NCBI GenBank assembly: GCA_937948815.1
Contig: CALFAM010000039.1
Span: forward strand, 1 to 57,867
Length of the DNA stretch: 57,867 nt
From: an uncultured bacterium
Lineage (GTDB): Bacteria > Acidobacteriota > Thermoanaerobaculia > Multivoradales > J023
Direction: 5' to 3'
Part shown: in pieces, positions 8,857 through 17,986 of the stretch
Position numbering within the stretch: position 1 is the first letter of the stretch
Layout: each line of letters starts with the position of its first letter
The notes under the pieces: generated by a model
Database searches by the model: none
Told to the model about the DNA's origin: nothing
The model's input: only the letters and a program-made list of their open reading frames with translations
Program-made: the position numbers and the translations under genes

Positions 8857-10188
8857 TTAGTTCCGCGGATAGAGATCCGTCCCTGGCGGAATCGGATCAA
8901 AATCCGGGATGCGGCTATTGATCAGTGCAACCACGGCACTCGGATCGCCGCTCGCGACGGCCTGTTCGAACTCGAAGCTATTGAAGAAGCTCAGGAACTT
9001 GAGCTCATGTACCCGCGCACCATGATCCCGCACGAGCTCGAAGAATCGTGTATCCCCCCACAGTCGGCCTGGGCGGCTCGGCTGAGGCAGCCCAGCCATG
9101 GCAAAGCCCATGTCTTCCGCTACGCGATCGAAGAAGTTTCGCAGCACGACAGCAATGTTCAGCTCTGAGAGTGGATTCTCCGGATCGAGGAACTGCTCGA
9201 TGGGATTGTCGAGAAAAGCGAAGGTCCAAGTAGCGAAGAGTGCCTCGAGATACTCCAAGGTCATCTCGACGTCGCGCGGATAGCCAACGTTGAAGTGCCC
9301 CCAACTCGCAACGTCCCAGCTACCCGCCTCAGCCTCGCCAGCCAAGAAGCGAAGCATCTGGATATAGCCGAACATATCCCGCGCCACACTCATGTCGACG
9401 AAGGGAAGCCGATCCGACTGCACGATATCGACCGCCATCAACACGCGATCCGGCGTGATGACGTAGGAGTCCGCCGACGTGTGGGCCGTGCGCACGGGTG
9501 TGTTGAAGGTAAAGCGCTGACCTTCGAAGAAGAAGCCGCCAAAGCGAGAGCGGATCTTGCGCGTCGGCCGTGCTAATGGCAAGTTGTTGAGCCGCACTTC
9601 GTCGTCGTACCAACGGCTGGCAATGATGCGAAGGTTCGGGAAACGCTGCTGCAAGAAGACACTGTTGCCGCAGTGGTCGGCATGAGGATGTGTGATCGCC
9701 AAAGCCTTGAGCGGCAGCCCGTCACCGACCTCGGTCGGACTGTCCCAGCCTCCGATCCTCGCCAGGCCCGCCATCAAGCGCTCACGCTCGACCGCACCGA
9801 AGTGGCCGCCACAGTCGATCAGCAGAAGCCCACGATCACCTTTGTAAACCAACGAGCTGAAGACGTTGTAGAGCAAGGTGTACGTCCGCCCGCGCAGCAA
9901 CTGCACGTACGGCTGCTCGATCGGCGCTTGCCCAGGCGTGACCGATGGCGCACCCAATAGGAAGCCGATGTCACTTTCGGGCAAGGCCAGACGCACATTC
10001 GGCGCCAGCTCCTCGTCGAGACTCAGAGATGGTGAGACAAAGACCTCATGAGCGAGATCCTCTGACGGTGTGAAGTTTACAATCGGCTCCACGACCTGGG
10101 GCTGAGCCGTTTGCCCCTGGGCCGATACCGACCCCACGAGTACGCATCCAACAGAAAACAGTAGAAGATTCCGAGCGTGACTGAACAT
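8857..10188 (-). CDS. Secreted metallo-beta-lactamase-fold hydrolase
   Basis: I place the start at 10188, where AAAGGAG lies seven bases upstream, giving 443 residues; the longer reading frame would put this Shine-Dalgarno inside the gene. A signal peptide spans about residues 8-24. The metal-binding signature THPHADHCGN (His167, His169, Asp171, His172) defines the MBL fold, followed by later ligands in RTAHTSADS and MAVDIV. The protein is longer than a simple beta-lactamase and resembles periplasmic MBL-fold hydrolases of unknown substrate. It is a monocistronic minus-strand gene with a long upstream gap. Confidence 0.85.
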   Translation of the reverse strand: MFSHARNLLLFSVGCVLVGSVSAQGQTAQPQVVEPIVNFTPSEDLAHEVFVSPSLSLDEELAPNVRLALPESDIGFLLGAPSVTPGQAPIEQPYVQLLRGRTYTLLYNVFSSLVYKGDRGLLLIDCGGHFGAVERERLMAGLARIGGWDSPTEVGDGLPLKALAITHPHADHCGNSVFLQQRFPNLRIIASRWYDDEVRLNNLPLARPTRKIRSRFGGFFFEGQRFTFNTPVRTAHTSADSYVITPDRVLMAVDIVQSDRLPFVDMSVARDMFGYIQMLRFLAGEAEAGSWDVASWGHFNVGYPRDVEMTLEYLEALFATWTFAFLDNPIEQFLDPENPLSELNIAVVLRNFFDRVAEDMGFAMAGLPQPSRPGRLWGDTRFFELVRDHGARVHELKFLSFFNSFEFEQAVASGDPSAVVALINSRIPDFDPIPPGTDLYPRN

Positions 10189-10758
10189 GCCTCTCTCCTT
10201 TGGCATTTCCGATCAATGGGTTTCGTTCATCTGTCTCGCTCCTTTCCCCTGCTTGCGCGTTCGCATGAACACAATTCGACCGGGCAGCGAGGCACATAGG
10301 CCTTGCCGCGTGCTGAAACAATCCCCGAACAGCTGCGAGAGATTACGAGCACCTCTACAAAGAAGTCAACGAACTTGTCTCTGCTGATGTTTCTCGGCAT
10401 GCGACGCGGCGTCCTGCCCGTATTTGGACGCTTCGAGAACATGCTTCTTTGTGTTTTACATGGACACGAAATCAGTGAGATCGCAGAACCCGATGAACCG
10501 TCCTCTCTCTCAATCTTCCGCATTCATAGAAGTCTCCTTCTGTGCCGCCTTCTCGGAAAGAAAATACTGTTTTCCGACCTTCGCAACGCGCCTGGCGTGG
10601 AAAGACCGAGCGATCTCACAGTACAGGTACATTCACCACGACTTGTCACTTCGACTGGTTACACGTGCCGCTGGCACGATGAGAGGGATTGGCCGAAATG
10701 ATCCACGCTTCCCAGGGCCAGTTCGGCGTCGCGAGCGCGGCGCGGATACAGGCAGGTA
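10189..10758. other. 570-base spacer, locally AT-richer
   Basis: No convincing gene is present; open frames on both strands have no family resemblance. Positions about 10300-10640 are noticeably less GC-rich than the surroundings, which could mark promoter DNA for the minus-strand MBL gene or decayed foreign sequence. A short palindrome (CGTGCC, three bases, GGCACG; 10664-10678) lies near the end of the glycosyltransferase gene. Confidence 0.5.
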
Positions 10759-11940
10759 CTACGACGCGATGGCGCGTGACGGCGTCATCGACCGTTCGAG
10801 AAGCGCTTCCAGGTGGTCGACGGTCTCGAACACTGCCCGATTGTCCAGGTCGGCCACCCTCTCCCGGAAGGCCGCCAACGCATCCGGCGCGATCAGTCGC
10901 GTGAACGCGGCGATGAATTCATCACCGCGATCGACGACGAGGCCGACCGCTTTCTGTCGAATCCACTCGATGTTGAAGCGCTCTTGAGGCAGGTAACCAC
11001 CACGGCCATCGATCAGCAGGGGCAAACCGGAGACGAGGGCTTCGCTGATCGAGCCAGGACCGGCCTTGCCGACGAAGAAGTCAGAGCGCGCCATCCACTT
11101 GCGCATTTCCGTGGTGAAACCAATCACATGCTTCTTGTAGCGCGTCGGCAAAGCTCGAAGTGACTTGCGCAGACGATCGTTGCGACCACAGACGTAGATC
11201 ATCTGGACGCGGGCGCGGCTGGCTTCGATCTCGCGAGCAACGCGCAACATCCGATGAGACCCTTGGCCACCGAAAACGACCAGGCCGGTCGGAATATCGG
11301 GATCGAAGCCCAACAAGTCGCGCGCGCCCGCGCGGGCCCCTTGCTCACCGCCATCATCGCTCGCATAGAAGCTCGGGTGGATGATCATGCCGGACACGGG
11401 AAGGATCTGGCCGGGATCGAGCCCGATGTCGAGTGCCTGGTCGACCGCCCGCTCGGTGCCACAGACGACGTGCTGGTCTTGCTTCTCGATCCAGAAATGG
11501 GGTGGGTAGTCGGCCAGATCGGTCAGCACGGTCACCAGCTCCGTGTTCGGCAACGAGGCCTGGAGGCTCTCGAGGATCGCGCGGTTGAAATGCGGTACGA
11601 GCGAGACGACCACATCCGGCTGGCTCGAGTCCCATCGCGGTTCCAGCAAACGGACGATCCGTCGATGATTGGCGCGGATCACGAAGTGCAGGACCGTCAG
11701 AAGATGGTCGAGGCCACGGGTTACCTCCCGCCGAAGCAGGGTGTTGTACACATCCTGCATGCGAACCCGGAACCATCGCCGCATGACGTCGATCGGGTCC
11801 AGTGTCTCTTGCAGATTGTGGAGCACCACCTCCCACCCGTGGCGCGCCTGGATCGCCGCGGCCAACGCCCGGGCAGCAGCGCGGTGCCCACCGCCGGCAT
11901 CGAAGAAGATGAGCTCCAGCTTCGGGTTTCGTTGCGCCAT
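10759..11940 (-). CDS. MGDG synthase/UgtP-like glycosyltransferase (GT28-type)
   Basis: The start at 11940 gives 393 residues. The N-terminus (LIFFDAGGGHRAAARALAAAI) is the acceptor-side glycine loop of the MurG/MGDG-synthase/processive diacylglycerol glucosyltransferase group. The C-terminal half has the donor-site motifs VVFGGQGSHRML, MARSDFFVGKAGPGSISEAL and GYLPQERFN. It probably transfers a sugar from a nucleotide-sugar to a lipid acceptor at the inner membrane face. A GAGG lies eight bases before the ATG; in-frame sequence upstream has no coding features. It is divergent from sucB. Confidence 0.85.
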   Translation of the reverse strand: MAQRNPKLELIFFDAGGGHRAAARALAAAIQARHGWEVVLHNLQETLDPIDVMRRWFRVRMQDVYNTLLRREVTRGLDHLLTVLHFVIRANHRRIVRLLEPRWDSSQPDVVVSLVPHFNRAILESLQASLPNTELVTVLTDLADYPPHFWIEKQDQHVVCGTERAVDQALDIGLDPGQILPVSGMIIHPSFYASDDGGEQGARAGARDLLGFDPDIPTGLVVFGGQGSHRMLRVAREIEASRARVQMIYVCGRNDRLRKSLRALPTRYKKHVIGFTTEMRKWMARSDFFVGKAGPGSISEALVSGLPLLIDGRGGYLPQERFNIEWIRQKAVGLVVDRGDEFIAAFTRLIAPDALAAFRERVADLDNRAVFETVDHLEALLERSMTPSRAIAS

Positions 11941-12267
11941 CTTCACAACCTCATGAGTCGACGAGGAACCGTCACACAGTGCCCAGAGACCGTCGGACGT
12001 CCGGGCCTTGTCCTGGTCGGGCCACGATGAGTCGCGCGAGGGCCGAAACCGTGGCGAGCCGGAGGATCTCGTAGCTTCGTGAAGGAAGGGCAACCATCGG
12101 GGAAAATCTCGATCAGGATCGGCATCCGAAGGGGCGGTTCGGCCAGCGTGCCGCAGGTCGGCACAAAACCCGACAAGCGTGTAGGATCCGGAATGAGGGC
12201 TGCGGCCGCGGGCAGATATGCCGAATAGGCCAGCAAGAGAAGAAATAGACCAAGAAGGTTTGAAGAT
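11941..12267. other. Divergent spacer upstream of sucB
   Basis: These 327 bases separate the glycosyltransferase from sucB and must hold promoters for both. I see no strong consensus promoter or palindrome. AAGAAGG at about 12250 is the likely sucB ribosome-binding site. Confidence 0.5.
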
Positions 12268-13542
12268 ATGCCGATCGAACTTAAGGTCCCCAATGTCGGC
12301 GAGTCGATCACCGAGGTGGTGATCGGCGAATGGCTGAAGTCCGAGGGCGCCGCCGTCGTGCGCGACGAGAATCTCGTCGTCATCGAGACGGACAAGGTGA
12401 ACGTCGAGCTGCCCGCGCCGGCGGACGGCGCTTTGACCAAGATCCACAAGCAGGCAGGCGACAGCGCCACGGTCGGCGAAGTGATCGGCTTGATGGAAGA
12501 AGGTGCCGCTGGCGCGCCTGCACCGGACTCCGAGGCATCTCAGGCGCCCACGTCTGGATCAACCCAGGCCACCACGGAAGCCCCGGCAGCAGCGAAGATC
12601 GACGCCGCTGCGATCAAGGTCTCTCCTGCGGCGCGCCGCCTGCTTGCTCAGGCAGGTCTCGAGGCCACCGATGTCGAAGCTCGCGGACCGGGTGGACGGC
12701 TGCTCAAAGAGGACGTCCAACGGCATATCGACGGCCTGGCGTCCGAGGCCCAGCCCCCGGCCGAGAGCCCCGCAGCCAAGGATCCAGCCCGATCGGTCGA
12801 CGCGGCACCGGCAACAGCACGTAGCGGCTCCGCCGAGGGCGCGCGGGCCGAGGAAGTCGTGCCGATGACCACGCTCCGGCGTCGGGTCGCCGAACGCCTC
12901 GTTCAGGCTCAACACGAAGCCGCAATCCTCACGACCTTCAACGAAGTCGACATGTCCCAGGTCATGGCGCTGCGCAAGGCCTACCAAGATCGCTTCGTCA
13001 AGCGCTACGGAATCAAGCTCGGCTTCATGTCGTTCTTCGTCAAGGCCGTCATCGACGCGTTGAAAGAGGTTCCCCGCCTCAATGCTGAGATCCGTGGCCA
13101 CGACATGGTCTACCGAAACTACTACGACATCGGCGTCGCGGTGGGTGGCGGCAAGGGCCTGGTTGTGCCCGTGATCCGCAACGCCGAGCGCCTGAGCTTC
13201 GCGGAGGTCGAGCAGACGCTTGCCGAGCTTGCCACCCGCGCCCGCGAGAACAAGTTGACCCTCGATGAGCTCCAGGGCGGCACCTTCACGATCTCGAACG
13301 GCGGAATCTACGGTTCCTTGCTGTCGACACCGATTCTCAATCCGCCCCAGAGCGGCATCTTGGGGATGCACAAGATCGAGCAGCGCCCCGTCGCGGTGGA
13401 TGGTGAAGTGGTCATCCGTCCGATGATGTACGTCGCCCTGTCCTACGACCATCGCATCGTCGATGGCCGCGAAGCGGTCGGCTTTCTGGTGCGGGTAAAG
13501 GAGAGCCTCGAGGATCCAACCCGCATGCTCCTCGAGGTCTAG
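12268..13542 (+). CDS. sucB: 2-oxoglutarate dehydrogenase E2 (dihydrolipoyl succinyltransferase)
   Basis: The 424-residue protein has a lipoyl domain (residues 1-77) with lipoyl-lysine Lys43 in ETDKVNVE, an Ala/Pro-rich linker, a peripheral-subunit-binding domain (about 110-150: [20 protein letters not shown]) and the acyltransferase domain. The domain carries [16 protein letters not shown], and its active site SYDHRIVDG holds His395 and Asp399. The E2 core transfers the succinyl group to CoA. The N-terminus [16 protein letters not shown] is the succinyltransferase rather than acetyltransferase type. lpdA starts three bases after the stop. Confidence 0.96.
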   Translation: MPIELKVPNVGESITEVVIGEWLKSEGAAVVRDENLVVIETDKVNVELPAPADGALTKIHKQAGDSATVGEVIGLMEEGAAGAPAPDSEASQAPTSGSTQATTEAPAAAKIDAAAIKVSPAARRLLAQAGLEATDVEARGPGGRLLKEDVQRHIDGLASEAQPPAESPAAKDPARSVDAAPATARSGSAEGARAEEVVPMTTLRRRVAERLVQAQHEAAILTTFNEVDMSQVMALRKAYQDRFVKRYGIKLGFMSFFVKAVIDALKEVPRLNAEIRGHDMVYRNYYDIGVAVGGGKGLVVPVIRNAERLSFAEVEQTLAELATRARENKLTLDELQGGTFTISNGGIYGSLLSTPILNPPQSGILGMHKIEQRPVAVDGEVVIRPMMYVALSYDHRIVDGREAVGFLVRVKESLEDPTRMLLEV

Positions 13543-13545
13543 ACC

Positions 13546-14955
13546 GTGGCCAGCAAGAAGGCAATCCCTACGATCAAGCACGATCTGGTGATCATCGGCG
13601 CCGGTCCCGGCGGCTATGTCGCCGCCATCCGCGCCGCGCAACTCGGGCTCGACGTCGCCTGCATCGAGCGCGCCAGAGACCTGGGCGGAACCTGCTTGCG
13701 AGTCGGGTGTATTCCGTCCAAGGCGCTGCTCGAGGCTTCGGAACGCTACGCCGAAGTGGCTCACGGAGCACTCAAGCGGTTCGGTGTCCGTGCCTCGGAC
13801 GTTTCGCTCGACCTCGACGCGATGATGCGCCACAAGAAGTCTGTCGTCACCGCCAACACCAAGGGCGTCTCTTTCCTGTTCAAGAAGAATGGCGTGACCC
13901 GGTACCAGGGGCACGGTCGGCTCGACGGCCCTGGCACCGTCGTGGTCGACGGCGAGGATGCGGCACGTCTCGAGGCCAAGCATGTGATTCTCGCCACGGG
14001 CTCGTACGCTGCGACGATCCCAGGCGTCGTGCTCGATGGTGACCGGATCGGTACCAGCGATCAGGCGATCGCCTACGATCAGGTACCTGACCACCTTGTG
14101 GTCATCGGCGCCGGCGTCATCGGTCTCGAGCTCGGCTCGGTGTGGGCGCGTCTGGGCGCCAAGGTCACGGTCTTGGAGTACCTGCCGACGATCCTCCCTG
14201 GCATGGACGCCGAGACGGCGCGAATGGCCCAGAAGATCTTCAAGAAGCAAGGCATGAGCTTTCACCTCGGCGCCCGGGTCACCAGCGCGCGGGTCGAAGG
14301 CGATGGCTGCGTGGTCGAAGTCGAGGGCCTCGAGCCTTTTGCGTGTGATCGAGTGCTGGTTGCCGTCGGGCGGCGTCCCTACACGGAGTCGCTCGGTCTC
14401 GAGTCCGTCGACCTCGAAGTCGACGAGCGGGGGCGCATCCCGGTCAACGAGCACCTGGAAACGTCGGCACCGGGCGTCTACGCCATCGGCGACGCCATCG
14501 TAGGACCGATGCTCGCGCACAAGGCCGAAGAAGAGGGTGTTGCATGCGTCGAACGAATCGTTACGGGGTACGGTCACGTCAACTATGACGCCGTCCCCGG
14601 GGTCGTCTACACCGATCCAGAAATCGCCTCGGTCGGCAAGACCGAAGAGGAGCTTCAGGAAGCTGGAACGGCCTACTCGAAGGGCACGTTTCCGTTCAGC
14701 GCCAATGGCCGGGCACGCGCACTGGCGCGTACCGAAGGCCAGGTCAAGATTCTCGCCGATGCCAAGACAGACCGCATCCTCGGCGCGCACATTCTCGGCC
14801 CACGCGCCGGCGACCTGATCGCGGAGGTAGCCGTAGCCATCGAGATGGGCGCGAGCGCAGAAGATCTGGCACGCTCGGTTCACGCTCATCCCACGCTGGC
14901 GGAGGTGGTCAAGGAGGCTGCCCTCGCCGTTGATGGACGGTCGCTCCACCGATGA
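13546..14955 (+). CDS. lpdA: Dihydrolipoyl dehydrogenase (E3)
   Basis: A GTG start three bases after sucB gives 469 residues. FAD-binding GAGPGGYVAAIRAAQLG opens the protein. The redox disulfide is GGTCLRVGCIPSK (Cys50, Cys55), the NAD-binding loop is VIGAGVIGLELGSVW, and the C-terminal interface HAHPTLAE carries the catalytic His448-Glu453 pair. It reoxidises the lipoyl groups of the E2. The very tight spacing indicates one mRNA with sucB. Confidence 0.96.
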   Translation: MASKKAIPTIKHDLVIIGAGPGGYVAAIRAAQLGLDVACIERARDLGGTCLRVGCIPSKALLEASERYAEVAHGALKRFGVRASDVSLDLDAMMRHKKSVVTANTKGVSFLFKKNGVTRYQGHGRLDGPGTVVVDGEDAARLEAKHVILATGSYAATIPGVVLDGDRIGTSDQAIAYDQVPDHLVVIGAGVIGLELGSVWARLGAKVTVLEYLPTILPGMDAETARMAQKIFKKQGMSFHLGARVTSARVEGDGCVVEVEGLEPFACDRVLVAVGRRPYTESLGLESVDLEVDERGRIPVNEHLETSAPGVYAIGDAIVGPMLAHKAEEEGVACVERIVTGYGHVNYDAVPGVVYTDPEIASVGKTEEELQEAGTAYSKGTFPFSANGRARALARTEGQVKILADAKTDRILGAHILGPRAGDLIAEVAVAIEMGASAEDLARSVHAHPTLAEVVKEAALAVDGRSLHR

Positions 14956-15010
14956 TCGTGGCGCCTTCCGCCACCTCGACCTTCCGCCTGCCCCGTCAGG
15001 AGGAATAAAG

Positions 15011-15129
15011 GTGCTAGGCTGGGCCTTTGGGGATTTTGTGGTGGCCTCCTTGAGAGGTCTCATTCCGGCCGAACACTTTTCGGCATGGGATCGTTCATGC
15101 CCCAATGAGCCTGTGGGAGGGTTCACATC

Positions 15130-15133
<4 letters not shown>
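15011..15133 (+). CDS. Possible 40-residue leader ORF coupled to the response regulator
   Basis: AGGAGG lies seven bases before a GTG at 15011. The 40-codon frame ends in TGA overlapping the regulator's ATG by four bases (ATGA), the arrangement of translationally coupled genes. The peptide resembles nothing I know and may not be stable. The regulator also has its own ribosome-binding site (GGGAGGG), so the ORF may be fortuitous. Confidence 0.3.
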
Positions 15134-16518
<1,385 letters not shown>

Positions 16519-16644
16519 GCCCACCGCAATGCTGGGCATTTTGCCCACCCCCCCATCCAGGACACCTACCCTGGGATGGGGCGACCTGCCCGCTCGCTGC
16601 CAACGCTCGTCAACGAGTGCCGCTCGAAAGGTCTATTTAAACTC

Positions 16645-16661
16645 ATTTGAGTGCCTCAAAT
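16645..16661. promoter_or_regulatory. Palindrome, candidate enhancer for the sigma-54 promoter
   Basis: A perfect inverted repeat ATTTGAG-TGC-CTCAAAT is centred about 35 bases upstream of the -24 element. Fis-type helix-turn-helix dimers of NtrC-family proteins bind such sites. It is closer to the promoter than the usual 80-150 bases, so binding is uncertain. Confidence 0.4.
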
Positions 16662-16685
16662 TTGCTTTTCGACATTTTCAACAAC

Positions 16686-16702
16686 CTGGCACTTGCCTTG
16701 CT
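16686..16702 (+). promoter_or_regulatory. Sigma-54 (-24/-12) promoter
   Basis: CTGGCAC, five bases, TTGCT matches the sigma-54 consensus with GG at 16688-16689, GC at 16700-16701 and exact spacing. Transcription should start near 16713. It lies just downstream of a gene for an NtrC-family activator. Confidence 0.8.
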
Positions 16703-16712
16703 CTATAAGCTC

Positions 16713-16887
16713 TCGTTCTTGACACCCCACTCGGGCCCAACGCCTCAGGTAAAACGGTTCGGGAGGGATGAGAGCTTTTTGAAAGATTCGTTTCGGTTTC
16801 CCCCCATACCGAGACGCCAAGTTCCGAGCGCAGGCGGCCTCCTCCCCCTCCGCATCCCACCTCCAGGAGGCTGCCTGCAACTTTTTT
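16713..16887 (+). ncRNA. Candidate sigma-54-dependent small RNA (about 175 nt)
   Basis: The interval from the predicted sigma-54 start to the U-tract of a strong terminator holds no plausible reading frame with a ribosome-binding site. It contains an unpaired-looking purine stretch (GGGAGGGAUGAG at 16761-16772) and small hairpins. The layout, an NtrC-type gene followed by a sigma-54 promoter, a short transcript and a terminator, resembles the luxO-qrr arrangement of vibrios. The alternative is a leader with an attenuator for the peptidase gene at 16987. This covers most of the 16519-16986 gap; the remainder (16519-16644) shows only an imperfect hairpin at about 16552-16580. Confidence 0.5.
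16830..16887 (+). terminator. Intrinsic terminator between the sigma-54 promoter and the peptidase gene
   Basis: A 14-bp stem with one G-U pair (16830-16843 with 16865-16878), a 21-base C-rich loop and a six-U run at 16882-16887 form a strong rho-independent terminator, located 100 bases before the next start codon. Confidence 0.75.
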
Positions 16888-16986
16888 CCCAGACATCTGT
16901 GTCTTCATGCCCGGCTGCGATCTGCAGCCCAGGACAGGTACCCAAGGCCTGACGCCTAAGCCATAGGTTGAGATAGGGTCGAGGGC

Positions 16987-17961
16987 ATGACGAGCAAGAA
17001 GACGTCTGTGACGCCCGATGCGCGGCGACGCATCAAGAGCTTGATCCAGAGCACGGGATGGATTCCAGATCCGCCGAGTCCGCACGACTTCACAGCGGAT
17101 CACCCCGACATCATCAAGCTGCTCAAGAAGACCGGCGCCATCCTGCGGCGAAAGAAGCTGCGTCTTCTCCCGAGTAAGGTCGACTTGCGACCCTGGTGCT
17201 CACCAGTTCAGTTTCAAGGGCAGTACAACACCTGCACCGCTCACGTGGTGACCAGCATGCTGGCCGTGTTGGAGAACAAGGCCCACGGTCGATACGTTCC
17301 CGCGTCTCGACTCTTCCTGTACCAGGTCACCAAACGAATCATCGGCTCCGATCAAGCCGACCCAGGGGTCTATCTGCGCCAGATGATGGGGTGCCTGGTG
17401 CTGATCGGCGTCCCCCCAGAGACCTATTTCAAGTACCTCGACACGTCGATCAAGAACGACCCCAGGCTCTCCGAGGCGCCGGATGCGTTCTGCTACTCGA
17501 TTGCGCACGACATGCAGGCCGTACGCTACGTGAGGCTGGACCCGCTAGGGGACAAGCCCAAGGACGTGCTCAACCGCATCCGGATGTTCCTGGCTGCCGG
17601 CTTTGGCTCTTCCATCGGTTTTCCGCTCTACATGTCCGCGCTCGAATACGCGACCAAGAGCGGGGATCTGCCCATGCCCAAACCCGGCGAGGATGCGGTA
17701 GGCAGTCACGCGGTTCTGCTCGTGGGCTTTGACAACGACCGCGTGATTCAGGGCAGCGAGAAGGGCTGCAAGAAGTCCACCGGCGCCTTCTTGATCAAGA
17801 ACTCCTGGGATACGACGTGGGGTGACAAAGGCTACGGCTGGCTTCCCTACGACTACCTGCTCGATGGCTTGGCGCACGACGTGTGGACGCTCATGCAGGC
17901 TCGCTGGGTCGAAACCGACCAATTCCAGATTGCCTGGGACCAGCCCGCGCCGGGAGCGTGA
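16987..17961 (+). CDS. Papain-fold (C1 family) cysteine peptidase
   Basis: The 324-residue protein has no signal peptide. After a basic N-terminal region it shows VDLRPWCSPVQFQGQYNTC, in which Gln77 (oxyanion hole) and Cys83 keep the six-residue spacing of papain Gln19-Cys25. His241 lies in GSHAVLLVGFD and Asn272 in FLIKNSWDTTWGDKGYGWLPY, completing the triad. This is the bacterial C1A group that lacks a large propeptide; the substrate is unknown and the protein is probably cytoplasmic. No good Shine-Dalgarno is visible; GTCGAGGGC precedes the ATG closely. Confidence 0.9.
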   Translation: MTSKKTSVTPDARRRIKSLIQSTGWIPDPPSPHDFTADHPDIIKLLKKTGAILRRKKLRLLPSKVDLRPWCSPVQFQGQYNTCTAHVVTSMLAVLENKAHGRYVPASRLFLYQVTKRIIGSDQADPGVYLRQMMGCLVLIGVPPETYFKYLDTSIKNDPRLSEAPDAFCYSIAHDMQAVRYVRLDPLGDKPKDVLNRIRMFLAAGFGSSIGFPLYMSALEYATKSGDLPMPKPGEDAVGSHAVLLVGFDNDRVIQGSEKGCKKSTGAFLIKNSWDTTWGDKGYGWLPYDYLLDGLAHDVWTLMQARWVETDQFQIAWDQPAPGA

Positions 17962-17986
17962 GCGGGCAGAAGCTCACCCCGCCGAG

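Noticed and set aside
10672..10690. CTGGCACG as a sigma-54 promoter
   Set aside because: No -12 element follows at the right distance, and no gene on the plus strand could be served.
10303..10701. 132-codon plus-strand frame in the long spacer
   Set aside because: No ribosome-binding site, no motif and atypical composition.
12268..12447. N-terminal extension of the glycosyltransferase to 12447
   Set aside because: It would overlap the lipoyl domain of sucB by 180 bases and adds no homologous sequence; the glycine-loop start is normal from 11940.
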